From Sequoia sempervirens (taxonomy: Eukaryota > Streptophyta > Pinopsida > Cupressales > Cupressaceae): a stretch of DNA of 64,000 nt. Where the stretch lies: NCBI GenBank assembly GCA_007258455.2, contig VDFB02254959.1, positions 124,001-188,000 on the forward strand, written 5' to 3'. The position numbers were made by a program, and so were the translations under genes. The notes under the pieces are model-generated. The model made no database searches. It saw nothing but the letters and a program-made list of their open reading frames with translations, and was not told where the DNA came from. Positions 1-10,815 of the stretch are shown here, in pieces. How positions within the stretch are numbered: the first letter of the stretch is position 1; each line of letters starts with the position of its first letter.

Positions 1-1
1 C

Positions 2-1126
2 AAGTTTGAAGAAAGATTCAAACCTGCTAGAGATGCACACACCTTGTTGGCACATCTCACAACCATGCAGAAAGAGTCCCATGAACCCATGCATGAGTTC
101 GTGGCTAAGTTCAACAAGATAGTGACGCGGATCCCCAATGATGCAAGACCGACAGGTCATAATTTGAAGTGCTTTTTCATCAATATGTAACTCCCCAAAG
201 TAAGTTTCTTCATGTGTAGGGAAAATCTTGCCAACATTGAAGTAGCTCAACAATTAGCTACCAGTCTTGAAGATGATATGATCCTTGTTGGAGAAATAAG
301 GATGAGTACTAACAACAACAAGAAGATGCAAGCATCAGGATCTTCAGCTTCTAATGCTAATGTTCCAAATGCTAATTCTAATTTTGTTGATCCCATGGTT
401 CAAAGGATGGAAAATGAAATCTTGGCTTTAAAAAAGCAAATTTCCTACAACAACACCTACAAGGATGTCTCCAGAAGGACTTTCCCTAACTATGTTGGAA
501 ATAGAAATCGGAATTGTCTTCCAACACCCCAAGTAAGACTCACACTTGAAGCTCCACCTACCAATACTACCATGAGATACTATGAGGCTAAACAAGATGA
601 ATATGCACAACTAGATTATCCCATGAAAGAAAGTGTTGATCTCTTTCAAGACGAAGAAATGGAATCAGCTGGCGAATCCAACATTGGCTACTTGCAAATG
701 ATGAATGAAACTAATGAGGATGACCTAGTGATGGAAATGTACGAAATCCTCTCCCTTAGCAACCAAAAAATGCAGTGAGCAAACAAGTAAGTTCTACCCA
801 TCCTCCTTCATCAGTTCCTGCCATTCCCAAAGCCAATCTCCTAGTTCCAAAGACCAGTGTGCCTTTTAGTAAACCAATCATTGAAGTTACCACATCCACT
901 TTAGAAAATTCATTTCAGCCTTTTGACATTATTGATCATGCCAAGAAAACCAAGAGCCAAATGTGTGAAGCTCAACACCTCAAGGACAATCTCAACCTAT
1001 TTGATAGGTTTGTCAAGTTCGTGAAGGATAAAGGAATTACCCCAAATCAGGATTCATCTCCTGATATTCCTATTGCTCCAAAGCCCCAAATGCCACAAAA
1101 TAACCTTGTTTCTACCCCTCCAGTTG
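2..1126 (+). pseudogene. gag remnant and gag-protease spacer of the Tat-like element
   Basis: Gag would form the particle that packages element RNA. The first 60 codons (start KFEERFKPARDAHTLLAHL, then MHEFVAKFNKI) resemble the C-terminal half of the plant Ty3 gag domain. The frame has a TAA at 188-190, continues to a stop at 776-778, and resumes one frame back from about 775. The spacer is rich in Asn, Ser and Gln and then Pro. No CCHC zinc knuckle is visible. The runs of A before 778 are not a canonical slippery heptamer in this frame, so I read the frame change as decay and not as programmed shifting. Confidence 0.6.
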
Positions 1127-1500
1127 CATCTAGTCATACTGATATGTTCTTTATTTCTTTACTTGTCAATGGCTTCAAATTAAACAGCTGTGTTAAAAAT
1201 TTTGGCATATCAACTAATGTGATGCCAAACAAGGTAGCTACTACCTTAGGTTTGAATCTGACCAAAACCTTTAGTTGTTTCTCCACGGAGAACAAACAAG
1301 TACCTTTGATCAATTAGATCAAAGATGCGCAGTACGCATTCGCTGTGTATCCAAAAAAGAAAATAAAGATGACGGTTCTAGTAGTTGACGTGTCAGCATC
1401 TTACAAAATCCTCCTTGAACGCAATTTATGTAAAGATGTTGGAGGTGAACTAAACATGGACATGTCTAAAGCTAGGATATGTGTGAAAGGCGTGATGTAG
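1127..1500 (+). pseudogene. retropepsin-like aspartic protease domain, degenerate
   Basis: In the frame that ends at 1498-1500, the residues MFFISLLVNGFKLN, then VMPNKVATTLGL, then IKDAQYAFAVYPKKKIKMTV and ILLERNLCKDVGGEL follow the order seen in plant Ty3 proteases. The catalytic Asp-Ser/Thr-Gly is replaced by a sequence around NFGIS, and one TAG lies at 1315-1317. The domain would cut the polyprotein but is dead here. Assignment rests on the spacing to gag and on the VMP...LGL and GGE motifs. Confidence 0.6.
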
Positions 1501-1719
1501 AAATTGATTCTTGAAAGGGAATCAAAAAATTTAGTAACTCAATTTGACGATCCAAGAGCTCAAATTTTGTTTGAGTCTTCGAGTGTTCAAACATATTATC
1601 TACAAACAAAATAGGTTTGAATCTTCAAAAAGACATGAGTTGGAGAGCGATGATTCTCCGTCAACAACAAATGAGTCATCATCGGGTGATTTGTCTATCT
1701 CAAATCATGAAGCTACAAA

Positions 1720-3775
1720 TTTTAATATTGTCAGTCTTGGTGACCCAAACGGTATTTGGTTACTTGAGTTTGATGGTAGATGTGATGCAGAGCCAAGGTG
1801 GAGAACTCACAATCAGACCAAAATAACCAAACTTCAACAAGGATTCAACCTTCAAAACACCATTCACTAAATTTTCCCTAGACAACACCTAATGCTTCTA
1901 GTCTCCAAATCTCAAAAAATGGGCTTATCTTTTAGAGAAGGCCACAAAAATACCAAATCAACATCAATTAATCATCCACTTAGACCCCAATACAATATTC
2001 TAATCATATTTTACAAGGTTCATTAGGCCAACACCAAGTTTCATTAGACTTCCCTGCTCAAAAGGCTACAAGATTAGCCCTCTTTTCCAAAAAAAGTACC
2101 CTTAGATCCTTTTTTTTTTTACAAAATCTCTTTGGATAGAGTTGTATAATGATGAAAAACTACCAATTCACCCTTCAAAACTTAGACAATCAACATCTAG
2201 ACTGTAATTTCACCAAACCCTCCTTTTACATGTAAAAACTTAGGGTTTCTTTGAATTCACATTTCCAATGCTCTCCATGCCTAACCAAAACATCAATCTA
2301 CTTTATTATGGTCTATACAGGCATTTCATACTATTTCCAAGACAATACTATCAGCAATTCATCAAGACTCATCACTGTCCCACCAATCCTTACAAGGAAA
2401 ATAAACCTTTGCACCCTATGGTGACATCCCACATCCTGCAACTCACCTTATTTCCACTCAAGTATGCAAGAAACATATTCTAACCTAATATCATGCCATC
2501 CCACTAAGTAACAGACCGAAATAGTAAGTGGGAATGGCTTAAGACATAATGGAACTTCAAACGGTGCCCTCACTACCTTACACAGGCAGACTATAGAAAA
2601 TAAACAAAACCCTCTCCCAATTTTGTTGTTAACACTCTAGAATGGATTCAAGAGTAAGTTATTTCCATTCCCTATATGACACAAAAGGATTGAGAGCATT
2701 AATTTACATGTGCGGCCTGTACAGTGCAAGGAAAACACAAAAGTTCAAAATAATACAATGGAATCAAAGAATTAACAGAGAAAGTGTTGCTTTATTAAAA
2801 GAATGTTCACCACAATAGAACCATCATCAGATCCTCGTGCCTTCCAAAATCCTTTACACATTTTCAAATCAATACAACCTTCCCCCAACACCTCTAACCA
2901 CCCTTTAACTACCAAGACCTTCCCTTGTCTTAAAAATTGCTAACATTGACAGTTTTTGTTGAATAAGCATTATTATGTAACTTTGTTTTCCAAGACACCT
3001 ATGACCACTCAAACACCTTTATTTCACCCCTAATACAACTTCTAGATTTTTTTCTTTCACTTCGTTTACAATTTGAATAATTTTCCTTCAAAAATTATAT
3101 GGAAAATTTGACAATTTTGAAGGAAGGGTGCATGTTTGCACATTTGACCACCAAACTCACAAAATCCCTAAATACATAAAAGAACGGTCTACTTAGACCT
3201 TGTTTTCAAAACATACTATGATAAAGCACCTAAAAACTCAAAGACTCACCTAAAGTCCCTCAGGATAGACTGCTACCAAAGTGAATTGTGCAATATGGTT
3301 GTAGGTGCCCCTGCAACAAGATGCTCTTCCACTAGTTCTAGAGTGGGAATGGTATTCATTTCCCCTATAGGAATTTTTTTCCCTTTTTCTTTCAAGTTAC
3401 AGTTTGACAACACTAATAACATTGGCGAATAAGAAGTTTTGTTATTAGGAATGAAATTTGTACGACATAAAGGTATCAAAAAATTTCATGCACAAGGTGA
3501 TTCTAAGTTGATAGTGTGTCAGGTAAGGAATTTGTATCAGAAAAAAATGACAGGCTTAGGAATTATCGCAATCTTGTTTTGGATTGCATTGAAGAATTTG
3601 AGGGTTTTGATATATTTGTAGTTCCAAGGGAATATAATGATAGAGTCGATTCCTCAACAGTTTCAGCCACGCTCTTGATACCGCATAAAGAATTTCAAGG
3701 TGTCACCTATACCATCGAGTTGGTTTTCCGCCCAAGTGTTTCTGATAATTCAAAGAACTAGAAAATTTTCAATGA
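1720..3775 (+). pseudogene. extra RNase H (RVT_3/archaeal type) upstream of RT, interrupted by a solo LTR
   Basis: The domain starts with WLLEFDG at about 1759-1779, holding the first catalytic Asp. It continues beyond the insertion with VGMVFISPIG, a decayed NNxxEYEALLLG block (GE-stop-EVLLLG) and HAQGDSKLIVCQV near 3490. FDG, the E of EYEAL and GDS are the catalytic signature of type I RNase H. It ends near VPREYNDRVDSSTVSA. It would degrade RNA in the RNA-DNA hybrid during reverse transcription. One stop and two frame changes are present. Its position before RT, in addition to a second RNase H after RT, is the diagnostic feature. Confidence 0.7.
1783..3318. mobile_element. solo LTR inserted in the RNase H domain, TSD AGATG
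   Basis: The 1,536-bp block starts TGATGCAG and ends CTGCAACA. The two ends are inverted repeats with one mismatch. It is flanked by a perfect 5-bp duplication AGATG at 1778-1782 and 3319-3323. Removing it restores RNase H similarity on both sides. There is no internal coding region, so it is best read as a solo LTR. Orientation is not resolved, and the family is not otherwise seen in the window. Confidence 0.8.
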
Positions 3776-4039
3776 CGATCATCAAATTGTTTCCTTTGTG
3801 GAGAAGGTAGAAAATTTCAATGAATTGTACTTTGAAGGAAGTGATTCTCCACATCAAGAATTTATGTCTAATATGGATCCAATTACAAGTGAAGAATTCT
3901 TGTAGCTCAAAGGGAATAAAATTCCCAAGGGATTAGTATTTCTAGAGAAACATTTTGATAAGCATGATGACTACGTCAAGAAGCAACTCTCAGACTCTGA
4001 TTCATCTAATGAGGTTGAAAAGATCAACTTCTAAACTGA

Positions 4040-4960
4040 AGTAGATCCTAAGATGGTAAACATTGGCAAGTGTTGCACAGTCAAAGAGAGGAATCATTTT
4101 GATAAGTTGTTACAAGAATATATGGATGTCTTAGCATATTCATATGAAGATGTAAAATCATTTCATCCAAAGGAGGTGCAACATGACATTCCCCTTAAGG
4201 TTAGAGTGTTGCCTTATAAACAAAAGCAAAGGCAATACAACCCAAAGATTTCTAGAACAATCCTTGTAGAAGTTCAAAAAATGTTGAACGCCTAAATAAT
4301 ATTCCCTATCCATCATTCCACGTGGATAGAAAATATTGTTCCCATTCATAAGAAAAATGGTGAGATCCATATTTATATGGATTTCAGAAATTTGAACCAA
4401 CTATCACTCAAGGATAATTATCCTCTTCTAGTGATGGACCAAGTTCTACAAAACGTGACCAGATCCGAAATGCTCTCCATGCTAGATGGTTTTTCCGGTT
4501 ACAAGAAAATTGAATTCAATTCAAGTGATCAACACAAGATGACTTTCTCAATGCCATGGGGTACTTTTGCATATCACAAAATGCCTTTTGGCCTAATCAA
4601 TGCAACCACTACATTTCAATGAGCTATGGAATTGGCTTTTCATGACATGATGGGTAAGTTCATTGTGGTGTATCTTGATGATCTTACAGTTTTTTCTAAA
4701 AATTGTCATGAACATTTTTACCATCTAAGGAAAATTTTGGAGAGATGCCAACAATATGGTATTTCCATGAACCCCAAAAATACAATTTTTGGGGTTACAT
4801 AAGGTAAACTTCTTAGTCACGTGTTGTCTACAGAAGGAATCAAGATTGACTCAAAAAGAGTTAAAAGTACTAAATCACTTACTCTTCCATCAAGCAAGAA
4901 GGTTGTCCTTTCCTTCCTTGGTAAACTTTCTGCAAAGATTCCTTCCAGACTTTGCAGAAA
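4040..4960 (+). pseudogene. reverse transcriptase domain of the Tat-like element
   Basis: Motifs in order are VQHDIPLK, IIFPIHHSTW, VPIHKKNGEIHIYMDFRNLN, SMLDGFSGYKKIEF, WGTFAYHKMPFGLINATTTFQ and VVYLDDLTVFSK. The last is the YLDD-type catalytic site at about 4667-4697. In-frame stops lie at 4293-4295 and after TTFQ, and a frame change occurs near 4910. It would copy element RNA to DNA. The segment before it (MVNIGKCCTVKERNHFDKLL) is the linker expected upstream of RT. Confidence 0.85.
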
Positions 4961-5460
4961 AGACTTGTCATATTGTTAATATGATGAAAGGTAATACCAC
5001 TTTTCATTGAACGACTGAAGGAAAATTTGTGTTTGATGATATCAAGGAGACCATTGCTCATGTGCCAGTGTTAGTCTACCCAAACTACACCAAATAATTC
5101 ATCATGTATAGTTATGCTTCTGAGCATACAGTTTCGACGATTCTGGTGCAAGAAAATAGTGAGGGTTTTGAATCTCCTATTACATTCATGAGCTACCCTC
5201 TAAAGAATTATGAACTAAAATATTCCTAGATGGAAAAACATGCTTTCATTGTGGTCAAAGTTGTTAACCATTTCCGATTCTAATTTCTTAATAGTCATGT
5301 CAAAGTTCTAATTCCATATTCAATTTTTAAGTCCATCTTAACACAGTAGGAGTTTGGAACAAAAAGAGGTAATTGGACTTCCAAGATTCAAGAATATGAC
5401 ATGGAAATAAAGCCTACCAAGTTGATACGTGGGCGAGGACTATGCTAGCTCATCGCTGAA
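4960..5460 (+). pseudogene. second (gypsy-type) RNase H after RT, first catalytic Asp replaced
   Basis: The block around FIMYSYASEHTVSTILVQ at about 5100 aligns in position with the TDAS motif of gypsy RNase H, but carries Tyr where the catalytic Asp should be. It continues with ITFMSYPLKNYELKYS and KPTKLIRGRGLC. In known Tat elements the acquired RNase H is thought to take over activity while this one decays, which fits. Several stops are present. Confidence 0.65.
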
Positions 5461-5496
5461 AATAATCCTAATGGAGAAGTATCATAAACTGAAGAG

Positions 5497-6822
5497 GTGG
5501 ATCTGAATGGATTTCCAATGGTGTTGTTCATTAGTAGAACTGATGAGTGGTATTCCAACATTGCCCATTTTCTCACTTATGGGGAATTTCTTGATCATCT
5601 GACTTCAAAGGAAAAGAGAACCATCAAGTTAAAATTAGCAAACTTTGTCTTATGGACAATGGTTTGTACAAACATGCATTGGATGGAACTTTCTTGTATT
5701 GTGTTGATCAAGAACAACAAGAAAGATTGTTGAGCTCATGCCATGACTTGGCATGTGGAGGACACTTTTTAGTGCTAGTTACCACTCACAATATTTTGAG
5801 AGAAAATTACTACTAGGCCACAATCTTCTAGGATGCGTACTCTTGGGTGCGTAAATGTGAACTGTGTCAACAGTTCGTAGGTAAGACAAAGTTGGCAGCT
5901 TTTCCTCTAAAACTAGTTGTTATTGAAGAGCCCTTCTAGCAGTGGGGAATTGATTTCATCCATGCAGTGAACCCACCTTCAAGTGTGGGACACACCTATG
6001 TCCTAACTGCAACCAACTAATTCACCAAGTGGGTGGAAGCAATTCCAACTAAGCATGCTACTTCTAAAGTGGTATGTAGTTTCTTAAAAGAAAATATCAT
6101 TTCCAGGTTCGATGTGCCAAACAAAATTGTTGCTGACAATGTGTTTGCCTTCTCATCAAACAAGATAACTAAGCTTTATTTTTAACATGGCATAACTTTG
6201 TTACATTCTTCTGACTATCACCCACAAGGTAATGGTTAGGCTAAATCAAGCAACAAGAATTTGGTGACTATCATCTGCAAGTTGGTGGATGAGAACCAGC
6301 ATTTTTGGCACAAAGGTTTGTATGATGCTTTGTGGGTAGAAAAAATCACTTCGAAGTGGGTGATTGGTATGTATCCTTTCCAAATCTAGTACGAGTTGAA
6401 TGTAGAAATACCCATAACCTTACTTCCAGCCCTCAAATTGGCCAAGGCTCTTGAGGATTAGACTTTTGATAATTCAATCAACAAACGGTTAATGTATCTC
6501 TCTGAATTGGAAGAGAATTGATTTCAAGTGGCTAACTGTATCGCGGAGCATCAAGACCAACTCAAGAAGCTTTTTGACAAGAAATCCAAGTCTTGTGATT
6601 TTCAAATTGGTGATCTTGTTCTCCTATGGGACAAGCGAAGAGAACCAAAGGGTGTGCACAGGAAGTTTTATTCACTGTGGACAGGACATTTCAAAGTTCA
6701 TTAGCTGCATGGTGAAAGCAATTTCCTATTGGCATACAATGATGGAACACCATTTTCCCTTCCTCATAGTGGGTAACATCTCAAACACTTTACACAGTAA
6801 GGTGACAGGCATTCAAATGTAA
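5497..6822 (+). pseudogene. integrase, Tat-like element
   Basis: An HHCC zinc-binding region is recognisable (HDLACGGH ... CELCQQ, about 5735-5875). The catalytic core follows with WGIDF (first Asp), IVADNVFAF (second Asp) and NG-stop-AKSSNKNL, where the catalytic Glu reads Lys. The tail has KKLFDKKSKSCDFQIGDLVLLWDKRREPKGVHRKFYSLWTGHFKV, the usual C-terminal GPY/F-like region. At least eight in-frame stops occur. It ends near 6822 after HLKHFTQ. It would insert the DNA copy; it cannot work here. Confidence 0.8.
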
Positions 6823-7222
6823 ATATTTTTATTTTAGTCCTTGCGTCTTTTTTTTTTTAGTCTTTGTGTTGTCATCACCTGACTCTATGCCCAATGGATG
6901 GATAAAGGCACTTGAATTCTAGATTTCTTCTCCCTTCATTCATTTCAAAGAATGGTTGAAGGAAGATCCCCAACTGGAGCGAGTTGTTATCATGGAATCT
7001 AGCAACGCTCGATTTACAGATAACCCCCCTACGAAACTTGTTTGTTCCATAGTTTCGTGATGTTTAAGCATGAAAAAAAAGGAAATTTTAAATTCACCTC
7101 GATATGTGGTCCAAAACCTCAAATAGTCCATTTGAGCATTCCCCCACCTTCATCTTTTGAAGAGCTTTGAAATGAGTATCATCATCAACTTTCAATCCTT
7201 CAGAGTTAGTCAAATTTTTGTT

Positions 7223-7257
7223 CATGTTAGAGCATTGATTTTCAATGCTCCTACATG
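7223..7257. repeat. hairpin module 1 (16-bp arms, 2 mismatches)
   Basis: Arms 7223-7238 and 7242-7257 are complementary at 14 of 16 bases around a 3-base loop. The arm reads CATGTTAGAGCATTGA. Confidence 0.8.
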
Positions 7258-8004
7258 AGTCTTAAGTTAGAATTTTCAACTCCAAGTGCAAGAGCGTTGA
7301 AAATCAGTGCTATGCACAAGCGGTGATTTTCATGGCTCCTACATCTTTTTCGCCACATTGTACGCCTTCATTAATGCGGACATTAAGTTCACTTGAGTCT
7401 TTTCTAAATGATTTTATAAGTTCATTTTAAACTAATCTCTTTTCATTCTAATCCTCCATTCATCCTTCCTCCTCGCCTGGTCATTCTCATATTTCCATAG
7501 TAGATTTGAGTTTGGAGATTTTTTGCCCATCTAATCTAGGGTTTCATGTTTTTACCAGGTACATTTTTGCATATTTCTTCTTCTTCTATCTTCGATGCTT
7601 TTCTTTCCTTTGATTAGGGTTTCAATGTTTCATTTTTTAATTTATTTAGTTCATCCATACCTGGTTTTGGTTTCATTTACTTTGAAACCTTTTTCCATTT
7701 CTTTCGGTCACTTCAATGTTTCATCCTTTGCAGTTTTCGTGCCCTCACAATTCTTTACTTTGGGTGAGATCCAACCTGCTGGTGATTTTTAATCACCTAT
7801 CACCGATCCTCTCCATTTCTCACTAAGTTCCCATATTTTTTAGTTGGTGAATTATCTTGCTTCACCACACAAAAAAACTCATAATATTTTCCATCAAATG
7901 TGCAAGCCAAAAAATTTAGCGTTGTTACATTCCAAGATCTCACCCTCATTTGCAGAAGTAGTGAAAATGTTCATCGTTTCACCAAATATTTTCCCTAACT
8001 CCAA

Positions 8005-8039
8005 CATGTAGGAGCAATGAAAATAACCGCTCCTACATG
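8005..8039. repeat. hairpin module 2 (perfect 11-bp arms)
   Basis: CATGTAGGAGC at 8005-8015 pairs exactly with GCTCCTACATG at 8029-8039; the loop is 13 bases. Confidence 0.85.
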
Positions 8040-8073
8040 GAGTAATCTCTACTTCAAAATGTTGAAGCACTAA

Positions 8074-9332
8074 TGTAAGAGAGGGGGACCACCACGTGCA
8101 AGGCCCCAGGTCACAGAGGGCCAAGATGCGGAAGGCTTCCCTAACTTACCTCTAGTTAAAGGGGTGTTAGGATATGCAGGATGAGAATGATGAGGACTAT
8201 AAGGTCCTTCAATCACTCTACAGAACCAAAATACAAAACGGGGCTTGGTGAGTTGGTTTTCAGGTTCAAGACTATTCCTTAGGAAGCTCTATGCTTGAGG
8301 ATGAAAGCATGGTCCTTGGATGATAGCACGACACTTTCGTGTCTCTAAAGTGCACAAGTGTCCATGCGGCCAGACAACTAGAGAGACAAGGTCAAACCTA
8401 AGAAAACAAGCTAACGGCCCAACTAACTATTACTAAATGGCCAAAATAACGTGATTAAGTAAACAAAATACTCTCTAATGTGATAAAGCAAAAATGCAAG
8501 AGTTAGGGTGGTAAGAAGGATCTCACAAAGAAACTCATTCGCCAACTAGCTCCTTGAGAATTCGTTCACCCACACACAAAGAGGAGGAGAATGTTGGGTG
8601 GTTGTATAGGGTTTTGCCTCATTCAGACCCCCGTTTAGGTGTTTCCACCTCCATAGACAGCCAAGAAAGCAAGTATGATAAAGAAAGTACTATAATGAAG
8701 AATACCAAGAACACTACAAAACAGTAAGTGTGCTTACTAGACCAAGCAATAGAGGAGAGCAAAGGGAAACTTACCACCTCCACCAAGAGCACTCAAGGTT
8801 GCTTGGGGGAGTTCAAATGAGAGTACTCAAGCCTCTACTGCAATGGTGTTGTCCCAAACTTATTGTATCAAAGTGATGGAGTGAAGGTGTTACTCCAATG
8901 GAATGCAAAAATGTTGCTTGAAAGCTTGAGAGTGAGTGCAAGAGTATGAAAGTGAGCTTGTGAATGAAGTGAAGAAGCTCTGAAGAAGTCATAATGCATG
9001 TAGAAGGAGAGAATTTGAAGAGTATATGAGGAAAATGGCCATATTCGAATCAGTCAGCCGAAGAGGGCGTTAAAACTTGACTCCCAATGAGAAGTGTAAT
9101 GCCTCTACAGGTTTAGCCGCAGGAATCTGCCAGGGATGTAAGCATGTTGTGCGGACATCTGTGCATTGTGCGGGCATTTCTGATAGAAACTTCCCCATTG
9201 ACGCTCAAAATAGGCACCAAGTGGGATGAAAGTAGTAGGCTTAGGTGTAATTAAGCCTTTGAATTTGGTTTTCTAAAGTGCAAAAGAGCAAAAGTGGAAT
9301 TTGCATAAGGGGTGCAAATTCACTCTTATACA
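8074..9332 (-). repeat. 3' LTR of element A
   Basis: This 1,259-bp repeat matches 13041-14296 over its full length with many substitutions. On the plus strand it begins TGTAAGAGAGGGGG and ends CTCTTATACA. Confidence 0.9.
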
Positions 9333-9348
9333 TTTTTCCCCCACTTTA
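9333..9348 (-). other. polypurine tract of element A
   Basis: On the minus strand AAAGTGGGGGAAAAA directly precedes the 3' LTR. The same tract precedes the 3' LTR of element B at 62474-62488, which supports its role as plus-strand primer. Confidence 0.8.
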
Positions 9349-9511
9349 GTGAGCATGAGTACTAATGAGTTCTCGGTAAAGTAGATCAAGGAAGGAGTAA
9401 GGTTAGAAATGTATACCTGAGTCGTCGAGGAAGTAGACCATGATCTAGTGAACTTGAAGGTACAGGGGAAGTGAAGGACTCCATAGCTTCTTGGAACTAT
9501 GAAGTTGAAGA

Positions 9512-9778
9512 AAGAAAGTGTCTTACAAGCCCGCGGACCTGCAAGGAGGCAACCCCCAAGATCTCTCGCATGAAGGAAGCCCCATGAAGTATGTGCCTTA
9601 TAGGCCCGCAGACCTACAAGGAAGGTTTCCCCAAGAACTCTAGCATGGAGGATACCTAAGAAGCATCCCCCAAGATCTCTCACATGAAAAACACCCAAGG
9701 AAGTGCCCTACAAACCTGTAGATTTGTAGGGAAGGTAACCCCCAAGATCTCTCACATGGAGGAAACCCAAGAAAGTAG
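9512..9778 (-). repeat. tandem repeats in the 3' noncoding part of element A
   Basis: About four diverged units of 40-85 bp share CCCCCAAGATCTCTCACATG and a CC(T/G)ACAA..CCCGCAGACCT block. Element B has different short repeats at the matching place. Confidence 0.75.
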
Positions 9779-9851
9779 ACTTCGTAGAGTTAGGAAGTGG
9801 CCACGTAGGAAAGTAAGCGGATAGTCATGCAGACCATCGATAATTTGAAAG

Positions 9852-10040
9852 TCTTTCAAAGGGGTCCCTTGGGAACCCTTCAAAAGAAGAGGGGTCCACT
9901 CAAGGGACGTGTTGTTTAAAAAGTGAGATCTAGTCAAGCTGCCCCCAAGCTAGACGCAAAGAAATTCATTTGACATAAATACTTTCAAAGGGGATCCCTC
10001 AAGAACCCTTCAAAAGAAAAGGGGTACACTCAAGGGATGC
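9852..10040. repeat. paired hairpin repeats in element A
   Basis: Two copies (about 9852-9910 and 9984-10037) of TTCAAAGGGG...CCCTTCAAAAG followed by GGGGT(A/C)CACTCAAGGGA. Each can fold on itself. Element B has one copy on the other strand at about 61936-61992, so the block is conserved in the family. Confidence 0.65.
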
Positions 10041-10775
10041 ATAGTTCGAAAGCAGTTGTTTTCTTTCTTAGATCAATCCATCATCAATGGATTCTTTTGA
10101 AAGATGTTCACTTCATCAAGGAATTTGAAAGGAAGAATATGCCCCCACCCGAGGGGAAGGTCAAAATTGTTCCCACTTCGGTGGAAGGTTTTCAAGTCCT
10201 TTCTTTATGAACCCATGATGAAGGAAACATGTTTCGTTAGGGTTCCAAGTTGAGAATGTGATTTTGAAGAAAGGTTTCCAAGGATTTTTGAGAAAAGATC
10301 CATTGGGGACAAATGCATTTTTTGAAAATTGAAACATTCAAGAAAGGGTGTTGTCACACATGAGAGGGAAAACTCAAGCAAAGAAGATAGAAAGATAAAG
10401 AGAAATAAAAAGAGAGCAAAACACAAATGAATGGCATAGGGGGATCTAGTTTAGCAGGGTTAGATCTGTCCAAGTTCATAATAGGTAACCACAGTGAAAG
10501 GCGAAAGATCATCAATCCCCAACTAGATCAGGAAGAATGCATGAAAAACAAAGTAAAAATAAAAAATTGGGTCAACATGGAAGGCAAGCTGAAATGTCCC
10601 TAAAGCTTTACATCATCCCCAATTTGTCAAAAATCAAGCACAAACATGGAAGAATGATGACATAAATAGAAGAAGGTTCACAACATAAAAAACCATGCCT
10701 AAATCCAAGCACCAACAAGGGTGACGAGGGTCATCTAGTCACACATACCACAATCACGGGGGAACACATCACAAA

Positions 10776-10793
10776 ACACACACACACACACAA
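10776..10793. repeat. (CA)n microsatellite
   Basis: Short run of CA dinucleotides, just downstream of the stop of the element A ORF. Confidence 0.9.
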
Positions 10794-10815
10794 AAGATCA
10801 AGTAGGGGTCTCCTC

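Larger units (their letters stand above)
6823..8073 (+). other. noncoding zone downstream of integrase, left part, with hairpin modules
   Basis: No coding frame is supported in this zone. It holds at least two hairpins built from a CATGTAGGAGC-like arm and its complement (7223-7257 and 8005-8039) and degenerate relatives between 7281 and 7345. A pyrimidine-rich stretch with CTAGGGTTTC at about 7538-7546 recalls plant transcript leaders. The zone continues at 14297, since element A was inserted at 8074. Confidence 0.6.

Noticed and set aside
765..780. Possible programmed -1 frameshift between gag and protease
   Set aside because: The A run is not a canonical XXXYYYZ in the gag frame, and the region has other random breaks; decay explains it.
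7441..7800. 5' leader and first exon of a host gene (CTAGGGTTTC context)
   Set aside because: The short frame at 7595-7792 has no recognised similarity, and the stretch lies between integrase and ORF-X of an element.
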